This document shows, in pieces, positions 35,123 to 43,649 of a stretch of 64,000 bases of DNA. Location: positions 124,001-188,000 of the forward strand of contig NZ_JAVRHN010000003.1 in the NCBI RefSeq assembly GCF_031846645.1, read 5' to 3'. Under the pieces are notes generated by a model. It did no database searches, was not told the origin of the DNA, and worked only from the letters and a program-made list of their open reading frames with translations. The position numbers and the translations under genes were made by a program. The stretch comes from Autumnicola psychrophila. Its GTDB lineage: Bacteria; Bacteroidota; Bacteroidia; Flavobacteriales; Flavobacteriaceae. Numbering within the stretch: position 1 is the first letter of the stretch; each line of letters starts with the position of its first letter.

Positions 35123-36055
35123 TTACAATTTTAATAATCGATGAGATTCTGACTCGTATAAGAAGTCGTACATTTTTGCTCCACCAAAATATTCATTATT
35201 ATTAAGTTCCCTGTAAAAATTTTTATTCCCTTCCATAACCGCTTCTCCTTTTTTTGACAGAATTACGCGCTCATCTTCTACCACATAAAAATCCTGAAGC
35301 TTCTTTAGTAATCGTTGCATCTGATCATCACTATATCCATAATAACCTTGATACTCAAGGGCGTATCCCAGAAGTTGATTTTCTGAAGAAATCACATTTC
35401 GCTGAATGATTGTGAGAATATTTCGTTCCAGGGAGTTTATTCCGGTTTTACTGTTAGGAAAACGCTCTATGTGCGCGCGGATACAGCTTGACAGATATTC
35501 GAAGTTACTATGTTTTTTTATTTGAGCCTTTAATTGCAGGGGATTATTACTACAATACAGTTCCCATATATAAACTGCTGTTTGTAAATCATCTGAAGTA
35601 AGAGGTATTTTATTTTGGTAATGATTGTACAACTGCTTTGCGTTGAGTTGTGTAAGTGGTTTATGCCCCTTTTCACCATTCAATTTTTTGCTGCAAACCA
35701 GGTACATTGGCACTTCCTCTTTCTGGTTAAGAAAAAAACTAATTGCAGCAATCATATTTATATGGCAGAAAAGATCAAATTCGAACCACAGAATAACTTC
35801 CTCATATTCCTCAAGTTCAAGAAGTTTTTCCAGCTGAGAAATAAATTTTTCCTCGTAATCTTCAGGTGAAATATCATAAGTGTCTCTTACAAATTTTTTC
35901 CTGACTTCAATAAATTCGTTACTTCCCACATCCTGAACAGTAGGACCTTCACAAAGAAGTTCCCGCCAAACAATGACTTCTCCCGGAATATCGAGTTCCA
36001 TCATTTTTGCGGCAAGACCGTCTCCGTTAATTATATGTATCGTTTTACTGCTCAT
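35123..36055 (-). CDS. DUF1835 domain-containing protein
   Basis: A 310-residue cytoplasmic protein of the DUF1835 family (with a DUF3658-like C-terminal part). The N-terminal signature TIHIINGDGLAAKMMEL and VWRELLCEGPT is clear, followed by EEVILWFEFDLFCHINMIAA. No catalytic motif is known for the family. It is flanked by a SUI1 gene (27 bp) and a nucleoside phosphorylase (1 bp) in one transcription unit. Function unknown. Confidence 0.88.
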   Translation of the reverse strand: MSSKTIHIINGDGLAAKMMELDIPGEVIVWRELLCEGPTVQDVGSNEFIEVRKKFVRDTYDISPEDYEEKFISQLEKLLELEEYEEVILWFEFDLFCHINMIAAISFFLNQKEEVPMYLVCSKKLNGEKGHKPLTQLNAKQLYNHYQNKIPLTSDDLQTAVYIWELYCSNNPLQLKAQIKKHSNFEYLSSCIRAHIERFPNSKTGINSLERNILTIIQRNVISSENQLLGYALEYQGYYGYSDDQMQRLLKKLQDFYVVEDERVILSKKGEAVMEGNKNFYRELNNNEYFGGAKMYDFLYESESHRLLKL

Positions 36056-36082
36056 AGTGTAAATAAAAAAACGTACTGAAGA

Positions 36083-36439
36083 TTATCCTCCAACACGTTT
36101 TACATTATATCCTTCTTTTTTCAAGATCTCCATGATTTTTTCACGATCATCACCCTGAATGATTATTTCTCCGTCTTTAGTAGAACCACCGACACCGCAT
36201 TTCTTCTTCAGCTTTTTACCTAAAGTTATCAAATCTTCTTCAGGACCTATGTAGCCTTTAATTATTGTTACGGTTTTTCCACCGCGCCCTTTATTGCTAA
36301 AATGTGCCTCTAATTCCTGATCTCCGGGATTTAGCGCTTCCTGTTGCTCGTTATCTGTCAATTCGTTCTCATCAAAATCGTCATTGGTTGAAAAAACGAA
36401 TCCTCCCAGATCTTCAAGTCCCATTTTTTTCTTTGCCAT
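36083..36439 (-). CDS. SUI1/eIF1-like translation factor (YciH family)
   Basis: A 118-residue protein with a C-terminal SUI1 domain (about 45-118). The conserved RGGKTVTIIKGYIG, LKKKCGVGGSTKDGEIIIQG and REKIMEILKKEGYNVKRVGG are all present. The N-terminal 45 residues are acidic and probably disordered. In E. coli the homologue YciH affects initiation fidelity under stress. It lies 3 bp after the oxygenase gene, so the two are co-transcribed. Confidence 0.93.
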   Translation of the reverse strand: MAKKKMGLEDLGGFVFSTNDDFDENELTDNEQQEALNPGDQELEAHFSNKGRGGKTVTIIKGYIGPEEDLITLGKKLKKKCGVGGSTKDGEIIIQGDDREKIMEILKKEGYNVKRVGG

Positions 36440-36442
36440 AAC

Positions 36443-37393
36443 TTATTTTTTGAGCAATCCAATCTCTACAAGCCGCTGGTGTAAAAACTCCCCTGCGGTG
36501 ATATCTTCATATTGCTTTGGATTATTTTCATCTATACATTCTTCTAAGCAGTCCAATGGCATCTCACTCCTTGGATGTAAAAAGAAAGGTATTGAATACC
36601 TTGGCTTGTCCCATTCCTCTTTAGGAGGGTTTACAACCCGGTGAACAGTAGAACGGAGTTTATTATTGGTATGTCGTTCCAGCATGTCACCAACGTTTAT
36701 CACAAGTTCATCTTCCTGAGGAATGGCATCTATCCATTCACCATCCTTTCTAAGCACCTGCAATCCACCTGTAGATGCCCCCATTAGTAAAGTGATAAGA
36801 TTAATATCACCATGTGCTCCTGCACGAACGGCTCCTTTTGGCTCTTCGGTAATAGGAGGGTAGTGGATAGGTCTTAATATACTGTTTCCGTTGCTTGCCC
36901 AATGATCGAAATATGTTTCTTTAAGTCCAATGTGAAGTGCCAATGCTCTTAGGACATAAATTCCGGTTTTCTCGAGCATCCGGTAAGCTTCCATACCTAC
37001 ATGGTTGAAATCTTCCAGTTCCTCAACCTGCACGTTTTTGGGGTATTCTTCGGTAAGATTGGCATCTTCGGCAGGTTCCTGACCAAAATGCCAGAATTCC
37101 TTTAGATCTCCTTCCTTTTTGCCTTTTGCATGTTCTTTTCCGAAAGAAATATATCCGCGTTGTCCTGCCAAACCTTCAATTTCATATTTCTTCTTGGTTT
37201 CCAGTTGAAGATCAAAAAAGGATTTCACTTCATTATATAGTTCATCTACAAGTTTGTCGCTTAAAAAGTGATTCTTTAAAGCAACAAAACCTATTTCTTC
37301 GTAAGCTTTGCCAATTTCATCAACAAATTTCTGTTTTCTTTTAGGATCATCAGATAAGAAATCGGCCAGATCTACACTGGGAATATTATTCAT
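36443..37393 (-). CDS. Isopenicillin-N-synthase-family Fe(II) oxygenase
   Basis: A 2-oxoglutarate-type Fe(II) oxygenase. The facial triad is clear: HxD in AGAHGDINLITLL (His194, Asp196) and distal His251 in STVHRVV, with RYS (Arg265, Ser267) for the 2-oxoglutarate carboxylate. I take the ATG at 37393 (MNNIPSVDLADFL, 316 residues) because homologous starts begin there and because a -7 box at 37431-37438 would place transcription start inside the longer frame from 37429; ATG 37399 is also possible. It leads an operon with SUI1, DUF1835 and a phosphorylase. No biosynthetic partner is adjacent, so the substrate is unknown. Confidence 0.87.
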   Translation of the reverse strand: MNNIPSVDLADFLSDDPKRKQKFVDEIGKAYEEIGFVALKNHFLSDKLVDELYNEVKSFFDLQLETKKKYEIEGLAGQRGYISFGKEHAKGKKEGDLKEFWHFGQEPAEDANLTEEYPKNVQVEELEDFNHVGMEAYRMLEKTGIYVLRALALHIGLKETYFDHWASNGNSILRPIHYPPITEEPKGAVRAGAHGDINLITLLMGASTGGLQVLRKDGEWIDAIPQEDELVINVGDMLERHTNNKLRSTVHRVVNPPKEEWDKPRYSIPFFLHPRSEMPLDCLEECIDENNPKQYEDITAGEFLHQRLVEIGLLKK

Positions 37394-37913
37394 AGCCATT
37401 GGTGTGTGATTTTTTTGTGTAATAGTCAATCAAAGTTAAATAAATTAAGCGAGATGCCGTAGCTTTTTACTTTTCCTTATTTAGTTGATTTTATAAGAAA
37501 ATAGTTGATATACCCGTTTCTTAGCCGTATTAGCATGTTTTCTAAGACATGAATAGTCAAATGTCCTATAATATAAATATTCTTCTTATAAAAGAAATCT
37601 AAAAATTCACAGTCAAATTGCAATAAAGAAAGCAGAACCCAAAAAATGACAAATATCAATAGTCATCTGTTATGAACTGTGCTAAAAACTCTAAAGTAGA
37701 AAGTCTTCAACAAATATTGAAAACAGAGATGGTTTTTGTTTTCCTAAACAGAGAATAGATTCTTCAATTAATAGAACATTAATAATTTAACAGGTTTCAA
37801 TTAAAATATTTAATATTTCTTAACATAGTCTCTGTTAAAGTATTAATAATGTTTTGTTCCCCGGAAACTCCTGACCTAATTTAGATCCATCTAATCAATT
37901 AAAACCAATTATT
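37394..37913. other. Intergenic region between divergent genes
   Basis: About 0.5 kb of AT-rich sequence between the oxygenase and the DUF1328 microprotein gene. It holds the -7 box of the oxygenase at 37431-37438. A 60-residue minus-strand frame at 37477-37659 has no signature and is probably spurious. I see no RNA gene or clear repeat. Confidence 0.5.
37431..37438 (-). promoter_or_regulatory. Candidate -7 box TAACTTTG before the oxygenase
   Basis: An exact TAnnTTTG match on the minus strand. Transcription would start near 37424, so an ATG at 37429 could not be used and the start must be 37399 or 37393. Confidence 0.5.
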
Positions 37914-38075
37914 ATGATACGTCTAATTATCATTTTTTTAATCATCGCAATTATCGCTGCAATTTTTGGATTTGGTGGTATAGCAGAGGGAGCTGCTGAT
38001 ATTGCCCAGATCATATTCTGGATTTTTGTAGTTCTTCTGGTAATATCTCTGTTAAGCAGGTTATTTAGAAAATAG
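37914..38075 (+). CDS. DUF1328 family small membrane protein (YtjA-like)
   Basis: A 53-residue protein starting at ATG 37914-37916. The sequence is a hydrophobic helix (MIRLIIIFLIIAIIAAIFGF), the family signature GGIAEGAADIAQIIFWIF, a second hydrophobic helix and a basic end LLSRLFRK. This is the DUF1328/YtjA pattern of small two-helix membrane proteins, often stress-induced in other bacteria; its role is unknown. A strong terminator follows at 38099, so it is a single-gene transcript. Confidence 0.88.
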   Translation: MIRLIIIFLIIAIIAAIFGFGGIAEGAADIAQIIFWIFVVLLVISLLSRLFRK

Positions 38076-38098
38076 GACTAAACTTAATATTATTAAAT

Positions 38099-38136
38099 CC
38101 AATGTAGATCAATCTATGATCTACATTGGGTTTTTA
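38099..38136 (+). terminator. Rho-independent terminator of the DUF1328 gene
   Basis: CCAATGTAGATC and GATCTACATTGG form a perfect 12-bp stem with a 7-nt loop, followed by GTTTTTAC. The gene ends 23 bp upstream. Confidence 0.85.
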
Positions 38137-38155
38137 CTTTAAACCCAAAACAATA

Positions 38156-38635
38156 ATGAAAAAGATACTGACTGTATTAACATTTGCAATTATAATCGCC
38201 TCCTGCGGCCCCAGCCAGGTAGCAAGGGAAGCGCGTAAAACGTTTAAAGGGGATTGGACGCTTACAAGCGTTACTTATCCTCAAAACACAGGTACTTTTA
38301 ATGTAACCCTGCTAAACGATGCTTCGGCTTCGTGTTTTGAAAATAGTACCTGGAACTTTGTGTCCAACAACAATCAGGGAACATATACCTTACAGGGTGC
38401 TAATTGTAGTACAGCACAAAGATATTTTAACTGGTCTATAGATGAAGAAAATACGCCTCAGGGTGTATACGACTTTCTCCTGAAACCAACAGATGAAAAT
38501 GCGAACTCCACCACAGGTGGACAGGGCTTTAGATTAAACCTTAAAAGTTTAAGTGAGAATGACATGGTTTGGGAACAAACAGTTACTCTTGAAGGTAAGC
38601 CCTTCGTAATTAGAATGAACTTTAATAAAATTTAA
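38156..38635 (+). CDS. Lipocalin-like lipoprotein
   Basis: A 159-residue lipoprotein. I chose the ATG at 38156 because it starts the signal MKKILTVLTFAIIIASC (cysteine 17), while an upstream ATG (38126) lies in the terminator stem. The mature part has TFKGDWTLTSVTY, a beta-rich region with CFENSTWNF, GTYTLQGANC and WSIDEEN, and ends KPFVIRMNFNKI, a pattern of flavobacterial lipocalin-like lipoproteins. It is 14 bp upstream of the OmpA-like gene, so the two are probably co-transcribed. The ligand is unknown. Confidence 0.85.
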   Translation: MKKILTVLTFAIIIASCGPSQVAREARKTFKGDWTLTSVTYPQNTGTFNVTLLNDASASCFENSTWNFVSNNNQGTYTLQGANCSTAQRYFNWSIDEENTPQGVYDFLLKPTDENANSTTGGQGFRLNLKSLSENDMVWEQTVTLEGKPFVIRMNFNKI

Positions 38636-38649
38636 AAAAAGAACACATT

Positions 38650-39351
38650 ATGAGAAGTAGAATGCTAAATAAATTTACCGCAGTTTTTTTTGCAGCCAGC
38701 ATGCTATTTGCCTGTGACGCGACAAGAAATGCTAATAATAAACAAAAAGGAGCCGTAATTGGAGCCGGTAGTGGTGCTGTAATTGGCGGAGTTATAGGTA
38801 ATAACACCGGCGATGGCAATAGCGCACTGGGAGCAATTATTGGCGGAGTTGTTGGTGGTGCTGCCGGAGGTTACATTGGTAGTCGAATGGATAAGCAGGC
38901 AAAAGAAATTGAACAGGAAATTCCGGGTGCCGAAGTAGAAAGAGTAGGTGAAGGAATTAACGTAACTTTTGATGAAAATAGTGGTGTATATTTCGCTACA
39001 GATAAATCGGATATTAGCGGAGAATCCCGTCAAACTCTGGAAAAACTGGCAAATATTTTAAAGGAATATCCAGATACAAATATCCTGGTAGAGGGCCACA
39101 CAGATGATAGAGGGGCAGAAAGTTATAATTTAACCCTTTCTAAGAATAGGGCGCAGGCAGTAACCAATTACCTTGTAACTAATGGAGGTATTGCTCAGAG
39201 TAGATTAACAACCAACTGGTATGGTGAAGCTCAGGCTAAATACGACAATACAACAGCAGAAGGACGGGCTAAAAACCGTAGGGTAGAGTTAGCAATTGTG
39301 GCTAGTGACAAATTGAAGCAAGAAGCGCAAGAGGCAACTTCAGAAAATTAA
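38650..39351 (+). CDS. OmpA-family peptidoglycan-binding lipoprotein with glycine-zipper
   Basis: A 233-residue lipoprotein: signal with lipobox LFAC (cysteine 22), then a glycine-zipper segment of alternating AVIGGVIG and GGVVGGAAGGYIG (about 35-80), and a C-terminal OmpA domain (about 105-225). The peptidoglycan-binding signature ILVEGHTDDRGAESYNLTLS and KNRRVELAI are present. It tethers the outer membrane to peptidoglycan. The signal may begin at ATG 38662 (MLNKF) instead. It shares its transcript with the lipocalin-like gene and ends at a strong terminator. Confidence 0.92.
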   Translation: MRSRMLNKFTAVFFAASMLFACDATRNANNKQKGAVIGAGSGAVIGGVIGNNTGDGNSALGAIIGGVVGGAAGGYIGSRMDKQAKEIEQEIPGAEVERVGEGINVTFDENSGVYFATDKSDISGESRQTLEKLANILKEYPDTNILVEGHTDDRGAESYNLTLSKNRAQAVTNYLVTNGGIAQSRLTTNWYGEAQAKYDNTTAEGRAKNRRVELAIVASDKLKQEAQEATSEN

Positions 39352-39374
39352 CTGAGAATACTTAAACAATATAT

Positions 39375-39400
39375 AATCCCGGTTAACCGCCGGGATTTTT
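39375..39400 (+). terminator. Rho-independent terminator after the OmpA-like gene
   Basis: AATCCCGG pairs with CCGGGATT around a 7-nt loop and runs into a T tract (TTTTTTT). It separates the lipoprotein genes from the biosynthetic cluster that starts at 39427. Confidence 0.88.
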
Positions 39401-39426
39401 TTATTCTTTTTAATTATCTTCATAAC

Positions 39427-40551
39427 ATGAGAATTGGTAAAATTGCTATTGTGGGCGGGGGCCTGGCTGGTTTAACCGCAGCAATTCATCTGGCTTCCAA
39501 TAACTTAAAAGTGATACTTTTCGAAAAGGATGTTTTTCCACGTCATAAAGTTTGTGGAGAATATCTTTCTAAAGAAATTATTCCTTATCTGAATTCCCTT
39601 GGTGTTTTTCTGGAATACTTAGCTCCTGTAGAAATTAATACTCTTAATTACAGCACACCATCAGGAAAAAAGATTTTTTCAGAGTTGAAGATGGGCGGAA
39701 TAGGGTTAAGCCGCTATGCTCTGGATAATTATCTTTACGAAATAGCTATAAAGAGAGGTGTTGAAGTTATACAGGAAACAGTCATAGATATCTCATATTC
39801 CAAAGATATATTTAAGATCTCTACTGCTGAAGGTACAGAACTTATGGCAGATTTTGTCCTCGCTGCATTTGGAAAAAGATCGATAATAGACAAAAAACTG
39901 AATCGGAATTTTATTCAGAAGAAATCGGAATGGCTTGCTGTAAAAGCACATTATCGACATAAAGATTATCCCGACAATCTGGTTTCCCTTCACAACTTCA
40001 GAGGTGGGTACTGCGGATTGTCAAAAGTGGAGAACGGGAGTATTAATGTATGCTATTTAGCCACTTACAAAAGCTTTAAGGAACATAAATCCCCGGAAGA
40101 TTATAAAGATAATGTTCTTTCTGAAAACCCGCACCTTAAGTCCTTCTTCCAGGATGCCAAACCAGCATTTGAAAAAGACCTGACTATTGCACAGGTTTCA
40201 TTTGATGAAAAGTCCCTGATCGAAAATCATATTTTAATGCTGGGAGATGCTGCAGGCTTAATTCATCCTCTATGCGGTAATGGAATGGCCATAGCCATTC
40301 ACAGCGCCAAAATGGCTTCAGAAGCTATTCTTGCCTTTAGTAATAAAGAATTTAGCAGTAGAATTGAAATTGAAGAAAAATATCAAATGAACTGGAACAA
40401 AGAATTTAAAACCAGGCTATTAACAGGAAGGATGCTACAAAGTATTTTGTTAAATCCAGGAATGGCCGGGGTCTCTCAAAATCTTATCAGTAAGATGCCT
40501 TTTCTTCTGCCTCACATCATTAAAAGAACCCACGGAAAAATTGTAGCATGA
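39427..40551 (+). CDS. FAD-dependent oxidoreductase (geranylgeranyl-reductase/aromatic hydroxylase-like)
   Basis: A 374-residue flavoprotein with the dinucleotide motif IAIVGGGLAGLTAA (residues 7-20) and the second FAD motif ILMLGDAAGLIHPLCGNGMA near 270-290. It belongs to the group that includes geranylgeranyl reductases and UbiH-type monooxygenases. It leads the type III PKS cluster and overlaps the methyltransferase by 4 bp. In Streptomyces srsA-B-C, a type III PKS is followed by a methyltransferase and a FAD hydroxylase that tailor an alkylresorcinol; by analogy this enzyme may hydroxylate the ring. That is inference, as is any reductase function. Confidence 0.87.
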   Translation: MRIGKIAIVGGGLAGLTAAIHLASNNLKVILFEKDVFPRHKVCGEYLSKEIIPYLNSLGVFLEYLAPVEINTLNYSTPSGKKIFSELKMGGIGLSRYALDNYLYEIAIKRGVEVIQETVIDISYSKDIFKISTAEGTELMADFVLAAFGKRSIIDKKLNRNFIQKKSEWLAVKAHYRHKDYPDNLVSLHNFRGGYCGLSKVENGSINVCYLATYKSFKEHKSPEDYKDNVLSENPHLKSFFQDAKPAFEKDLTIAQVSFDEKSLIENHILMLGDAAGLIHPLCGNGMAIAIHSAKMASEAILAFSNKEFSSRIEIEEKYQMNWNKEFKTRLLTGRMLQSILLNPGMAGVSQNLISKMPFLLPHIIKRTHGKIVA

Positions 40552-41264
40552 GCAGCATAGATACTTCCAAAAGGACAGATCAGGAGGAGATCATGGATGA
40601 TTTCGAGTTGAGCGGGGAAGAGCTGAAAAAAACCTTACGTGATCTTGATAATATTAATAAATGGCTCGGCGGAAATAACATCACCATTCAGGGAGTAAAA
40701 AGGCTTCTTGAAAGTGTTCCGAAGGAAAAAACTCTGGAAATTGTGGATCTCGGCTGCGGAAATGGTGCTATTTTAAGGGAATTAGCAAAGTGGGGAAGAA
40801 GGCACAATCGGAAATTAAAACTCACAGGTATAGATGCCAATCCATATGCTATAAAAATTGCAGAAGAAATTTCTGAAGGATTTCCGGAGTTGAGATTTAA
40901 TACACTCAACATTTTTAGTGAGGAGTTTAAGAATCAGCAATATGATATAATCCTTTGTACGCTCACGCTACATCATTTTAAGAATCCGGCAATTGTGGAT
41001 TTATTAAGTAATTTTTACCGGCAGGTGCGTGTTGGGATTGTTATTAACGACCTTCACAGGAGTAAAGCCGCCTACAGGCTTTTCCAGGCCTTTTGCGGCG
41101 TATTTATCAATAATGAAATCGCCAGGAAAGATGGATTGATTTCTATCCTGCGCGGATTCAAAAAAGCGGATATTGAAAAATTGGCTTCCCAAATTCCTTC
41201 AAATAAGCAGGAAATAAGCTGGAAGTGGGCTTTCCGTTACCAGTGGATCATTGAAAAAGAATAG
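40548..41264 (+). CDS. Class I SAM-dependent methyltransferase
   Basis: A 238-residue methyltransferase. The SAM-binding motif I is IVDLGCGNGAIL (Asp67 to Gly73), with the acidic motif II at TGIDANPYAI and motif IV in DIILCTLTLHHFK. It overlaps the upstream FAD gene by 4 bp and lies 10 bp before the type III PKS gene, so it probably O- or C-methylates the PKS product. The N-terminal region (LSGEELKKTLRDLDNINKWLGG) is common to methyltransferases beside type III PKSs in Bacteroidota clusters. Confidence 0.9.
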   Translation: MSSIDTSKRTDQEEIMDDFELSGEELKKTLRDLDNINKWLGGNNITIQGVKRLLESVPKEKTLEIVDLGCGNGAILRELAKWGRRHNRKLKLTGIDANPYAIKIAEEISEGFPELRFNTLNIFSEEFKNQQYDIILCTLTLHHFKNPAIVDLLSNFYRQVRVGIVINDLHRSKAAYRLFQAFCGVFINNEIARKDGLISILRGFKKADIEKLASQIPSNKQEISWKWAFRYQWIIEKE

Positions 41265-41274
41265 TAGAAAGATT

Positions 41275-42327
41275 ATGAGTGTAAAAATTGTAAAGGTTGA
41301 AAAAGAACTTCCGGAATATTTCCGGGAAACGGCAGATGTCCTGCCATTGGTAGAAACCTGGCTTGAGGGACAGGATGATAGATTCCGAAGAAAAATTCTG
41401 AAAATATTTGAAGGAGCAGGTGTGGATAAGCGCTATTCTATAATGGCTCCTGAAGAGGTTTTTACTGCTACTTCTTTTGAAGATAAGAACAATATTTATG
41501 TGCGGGAAGTGAAAAAGCTCGGAAAAAATGTCCTTAAAAAATCACTCAATAACGCACAATGGAAGGCAGATTCGCTGGATTACATCATTACCGTTAGTTG
41601 TACGGGAATTATGATTCCTTCTCTGGATGCCTATTTAATTAATGATCTTAATCTAAGACAGGATATCACGCGGCTCCCGGTAACCGAAATGGGCTGTGCT
41701 GCGGGTATTTCCGGGATGATTTACGCTCATAATTTTCTTAAAGCTAATCCCGGCAAACGGGCAGCGGTGATTGCTGTAGAAAGTCCCACGGCAACTTTTC
41801 AGCTTGAGGATTACAGCATGGCAAATATGGTTAGCGCTGCTATTTTTGGTGATGGTGCCGCATGCGTGCTTATGTCTTCTGAAGAAAATATAGAAGGACC
41901 TGAAATTCTTGCTGAAGAAATGTATCATTTTTTTGACGCAACTCAAATGATGGGATTTGATCTCACCAATCAGGGATTGCAGATGATCCTGGACCAGAGA
42001 GTTCCTGAAACTATTTCAGATCATTTTTCAGATATTATTTTTCCTTTTCTGGAAAGAAATAATAGTTCGATTGAAAAAGTAGATCATCTCATTTTTCATC
42101 CGGGTGGAAAAAAAATTGTACAAACAGTCTCTGATCTTTTTGGTAACTTAGGAAAGAATATTGATGATACCCGGGAAGTCTTACGTTTGTATGGTAATAT
42201 GAGCAGCGCGACGGTACTTTATGTATTGCAGCGGTTTATGGAAAAAGATATTCCTAAAGGTGAACAGGGAATAATGCTCAGTTTTGGCCCGGGATTTTCA
42301 GCACAAAGAATTTTATTACAATGGTAG
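41275..42327 (+). CDS. Type III polyketide synthase (chalcone synthase-like)
   Basis: A 350-residue homodimeric ketosynthase that extends an acyl-CoA or acyl-ACP starter with malonyl-CoA and cyclises the chain to a resorcinol or pyrone. I chose the ATG at 41275, 10 bp after the methyltransferase stop, instead of a TTG at 41251. The catalytic triad is intact: Cys141 in TEMGCAAGISG, His275 in LIFHPGGKKI and Asn308 in YGNMSSATV. The C-terminal GPGFSAQRILLQW loop is typical. It overlaps the next gene by 7 bp. Starter and cyclisation mode cannot be read from sequence. Confidence 0.95.
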   Translation: MSVKIVKVEKELPEYFRETADVLPLVETWLEGQDDRFRRKILKIFEGAGVDKRYSIMAPEEVFTATSFEDKNNIYVREVKKLGKNVLKKSLNNAQWKADSLDYIITVSCTGIMIPSLDAYLINDLNLRQDITRLPVTEMGCAAGISGMIYAHNFLKANPGKRAAVIAVESPTATFQLEDYSMANMVSAAIFGDGAACVLMSSEENIEGPEILAEEMYHFFDATQMMGFDLTNQGLQMILDQRVPETISDHFSDIIFPFLERNNSSIEKVDHLIFHPGGKKIVQTVSDLFGNLGKNIDDTREVLRLYGNMSSATVLYVLQRFMEKDIPKGEQGIMLSFGPGFSAQRILLQW

Positions 42328-43115
42328 CAGAATTTAAAGATTTAAATTATTGGGCGCTTATCCTGGGTGGCAGTAGCGGGCTGGGATATGCCAGTGCCTG
42401 TAAGCTTGCAAAGCACGGGATGAATATTATTATTGTTCATCGGGATCGCCGTTCTGAAATTCCGAATATTGAAGAAGCTTTTGGTGAAATCCGTGACACC
42501 GGAGTTCGTCTGGAGAGTTTTAATGTAGATGCTATTCAGAAAGAGAAGAGAGCAGGTCTCGTTTCGCAAATTTCCGAAATTTTAGGTGCTCAGGGGAAGA
42601 TCAGGACAATGGTACATAGTATAGCCAAAGGAAATTTAAAGTCGATGACGGGCGAGGAAGAGAGGCTTGAAAACATCGATTTTCAGCTAACCATAGATGC
42701 AATGGCTTTAAGTTTGTACGACTGGACGCAGGATATTTTTCGCGCAGGACTGTTTGCAAAAGATGCGAGAATAATTTCATTTACAAGTGAGGGAAACAAG
42801 AAAGCCTGGAAGAACTATGCTGCCATTTCTGCCGCTAAAGTTACACTGGAATCTCTTACCCGCGGTATGGCTCTGGAATTCGCACCTCACGGGATTCGGG
42901 CAAATTGTATCCAGGCTGGAATTACCGTTACCCGTTCGTTTGAGATGATCCCTGGCAACGAAACTTTAAAAAACCATGCCTTAAAACATAATCCGTTTAA
43001 GCGGCTCACCGTTCCCAAAGATGTGGCCAATGTGGTTTATCTCTTAAGCAAAGATGAAGCAGGATGGATCACGGGGACCATTATTCCTGTGAATGGCGGG
43101 GAACATTTAATGTAA
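42321..43115 (+). CDS. Enoyl-ACP reductase-type SDR (FabI/FabL-like)
   Basis: A 264-residue short-chain dehydrogenase. The cofactor loop is GGSSGLG (16-22). The catalytic pair is Tyr166 and Lys173 with six residues between (YAAISAAK), the YX6K spacing of enoyl-ACP reductases FabI/FabL and not the YX3K of ordinary SDRs. The C-terminal SDR text GIRANCIQAGIT and WITGTIIPVNGGEHL is complete. The gene overlaps the type III PKS by 7 bp. It should saturate the acyl chain made with the KS and dehydratase here; a ketoreductase is not in the cluster. Confidence 0.87.
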   Translation: MVAEFKDLNYWALILGGSSGLGYASACKLAKHGMNIIIVHRDRRSEIPNIEEAFGEIRDTGVRLESFNVDAIQKEKRAGLVSQISEILGAQGKIRTMVHSIAKGNLKSMTGEEERLENIDFQLTIDAMALSLYDWTQDIFRAGLFAKDARIISFTSEGNKKAWKNYAAISAAKVTLESLTRGMALEFAPHGIRANCIQAGITVTRSFEMIPGNETLKNHALKHNPFKRLTVPKDVANVVYLLSKDEAGWITGTIIPVNGGEHLM

Positions 43116-43134
43116 AACCTGTAAGTTTTATCCT

Positions 43135-43581
43135 TTGGACATAAAAGAAATCCTTTCCCGGCTGCCGTATTCAGATCCGTTTTTATTTGTAGATGATATT
43201 ACCCATATTGATGAAAATGGGCTTTTTGGGTACTACACTTTTCCTCCGGAATCTTTTTTTTATAAAGGCCATTTTAAAGATAATCCCGTAACACCGGGAG
43301 TAATTTTAACGGAATGTATGGCACAGATCGGACTCGTTTGCTTCGGAATTTTTCTTTTAAATAGAGAGAATTCTAATGCAAAAAATCCGAAAATAGCCCT
43401 TAGTTCTTCTGAAGTTGAATTTTATAAACCGGTTTTTCCGGGAGAAACCGTGAAAGTAGTTTCAAAGAAGAGATATTTCCGGTTTAATAAGCTAAAATGT
43501 GATGTGGAAATGTTTAATACTAAAGATGAAGTAGTTTGTAAAGGAACAATTGCAGGGATGATGAAGTTGAGTAGTGAGTAG
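43135..43581 (+). CDS. FabZ-like 3-hydroxyacyl-ACP dehydratase
   Basis: A 148-residue hotdog-fold protein starting at TTG 43135. The active-site text YKGHFKDNPVTPGVILTE contains the catalytic histidine, and ECMAQIGLV carries the acidic partner, as in FabZ. PFLFVDDI is the N-terminal family signature. No ATG is near, so the TTG start is accepted. It lies 19 bp after the SDR gene and 68 bp before the ketosynthase. It would dehydrate the hydroxyacyl-ACP intermediate. Confidence 0.9.
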   Translation: MDIKEILSRLPYSDPFLFVDDITHIDENGLFGYYTFPPESFFYKGHFKDNPVTPGVILTECMAQIGLVCFGIFLLNRENSNAKNPKIALSSSEVEFYKPVFPGETVKVVSKKRYFRFNKLKCDVEMFNTKDEVVCKGTIAGMMKLSSE

Positions 43582-43649
43582 TGAAACTTCGGAATTCAGA
43601 TTTTAAACTCATCATTTAAAAATGAAATTTAAGCTTGAAAGTAAAAAAA

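Noticed and set aside
37477..37659. 60-residue minus-strand frame
   Set aside because: Aromatic-rich random-looking translation in an AT-rich spacer with no homologue I recognise.
38126..38155. Upstream ATG of the lipocalin-like lipoprotein
   Set aside because: It lies within the terminator stem of the DUF1328 gene and would mask the lipoprotein signal.
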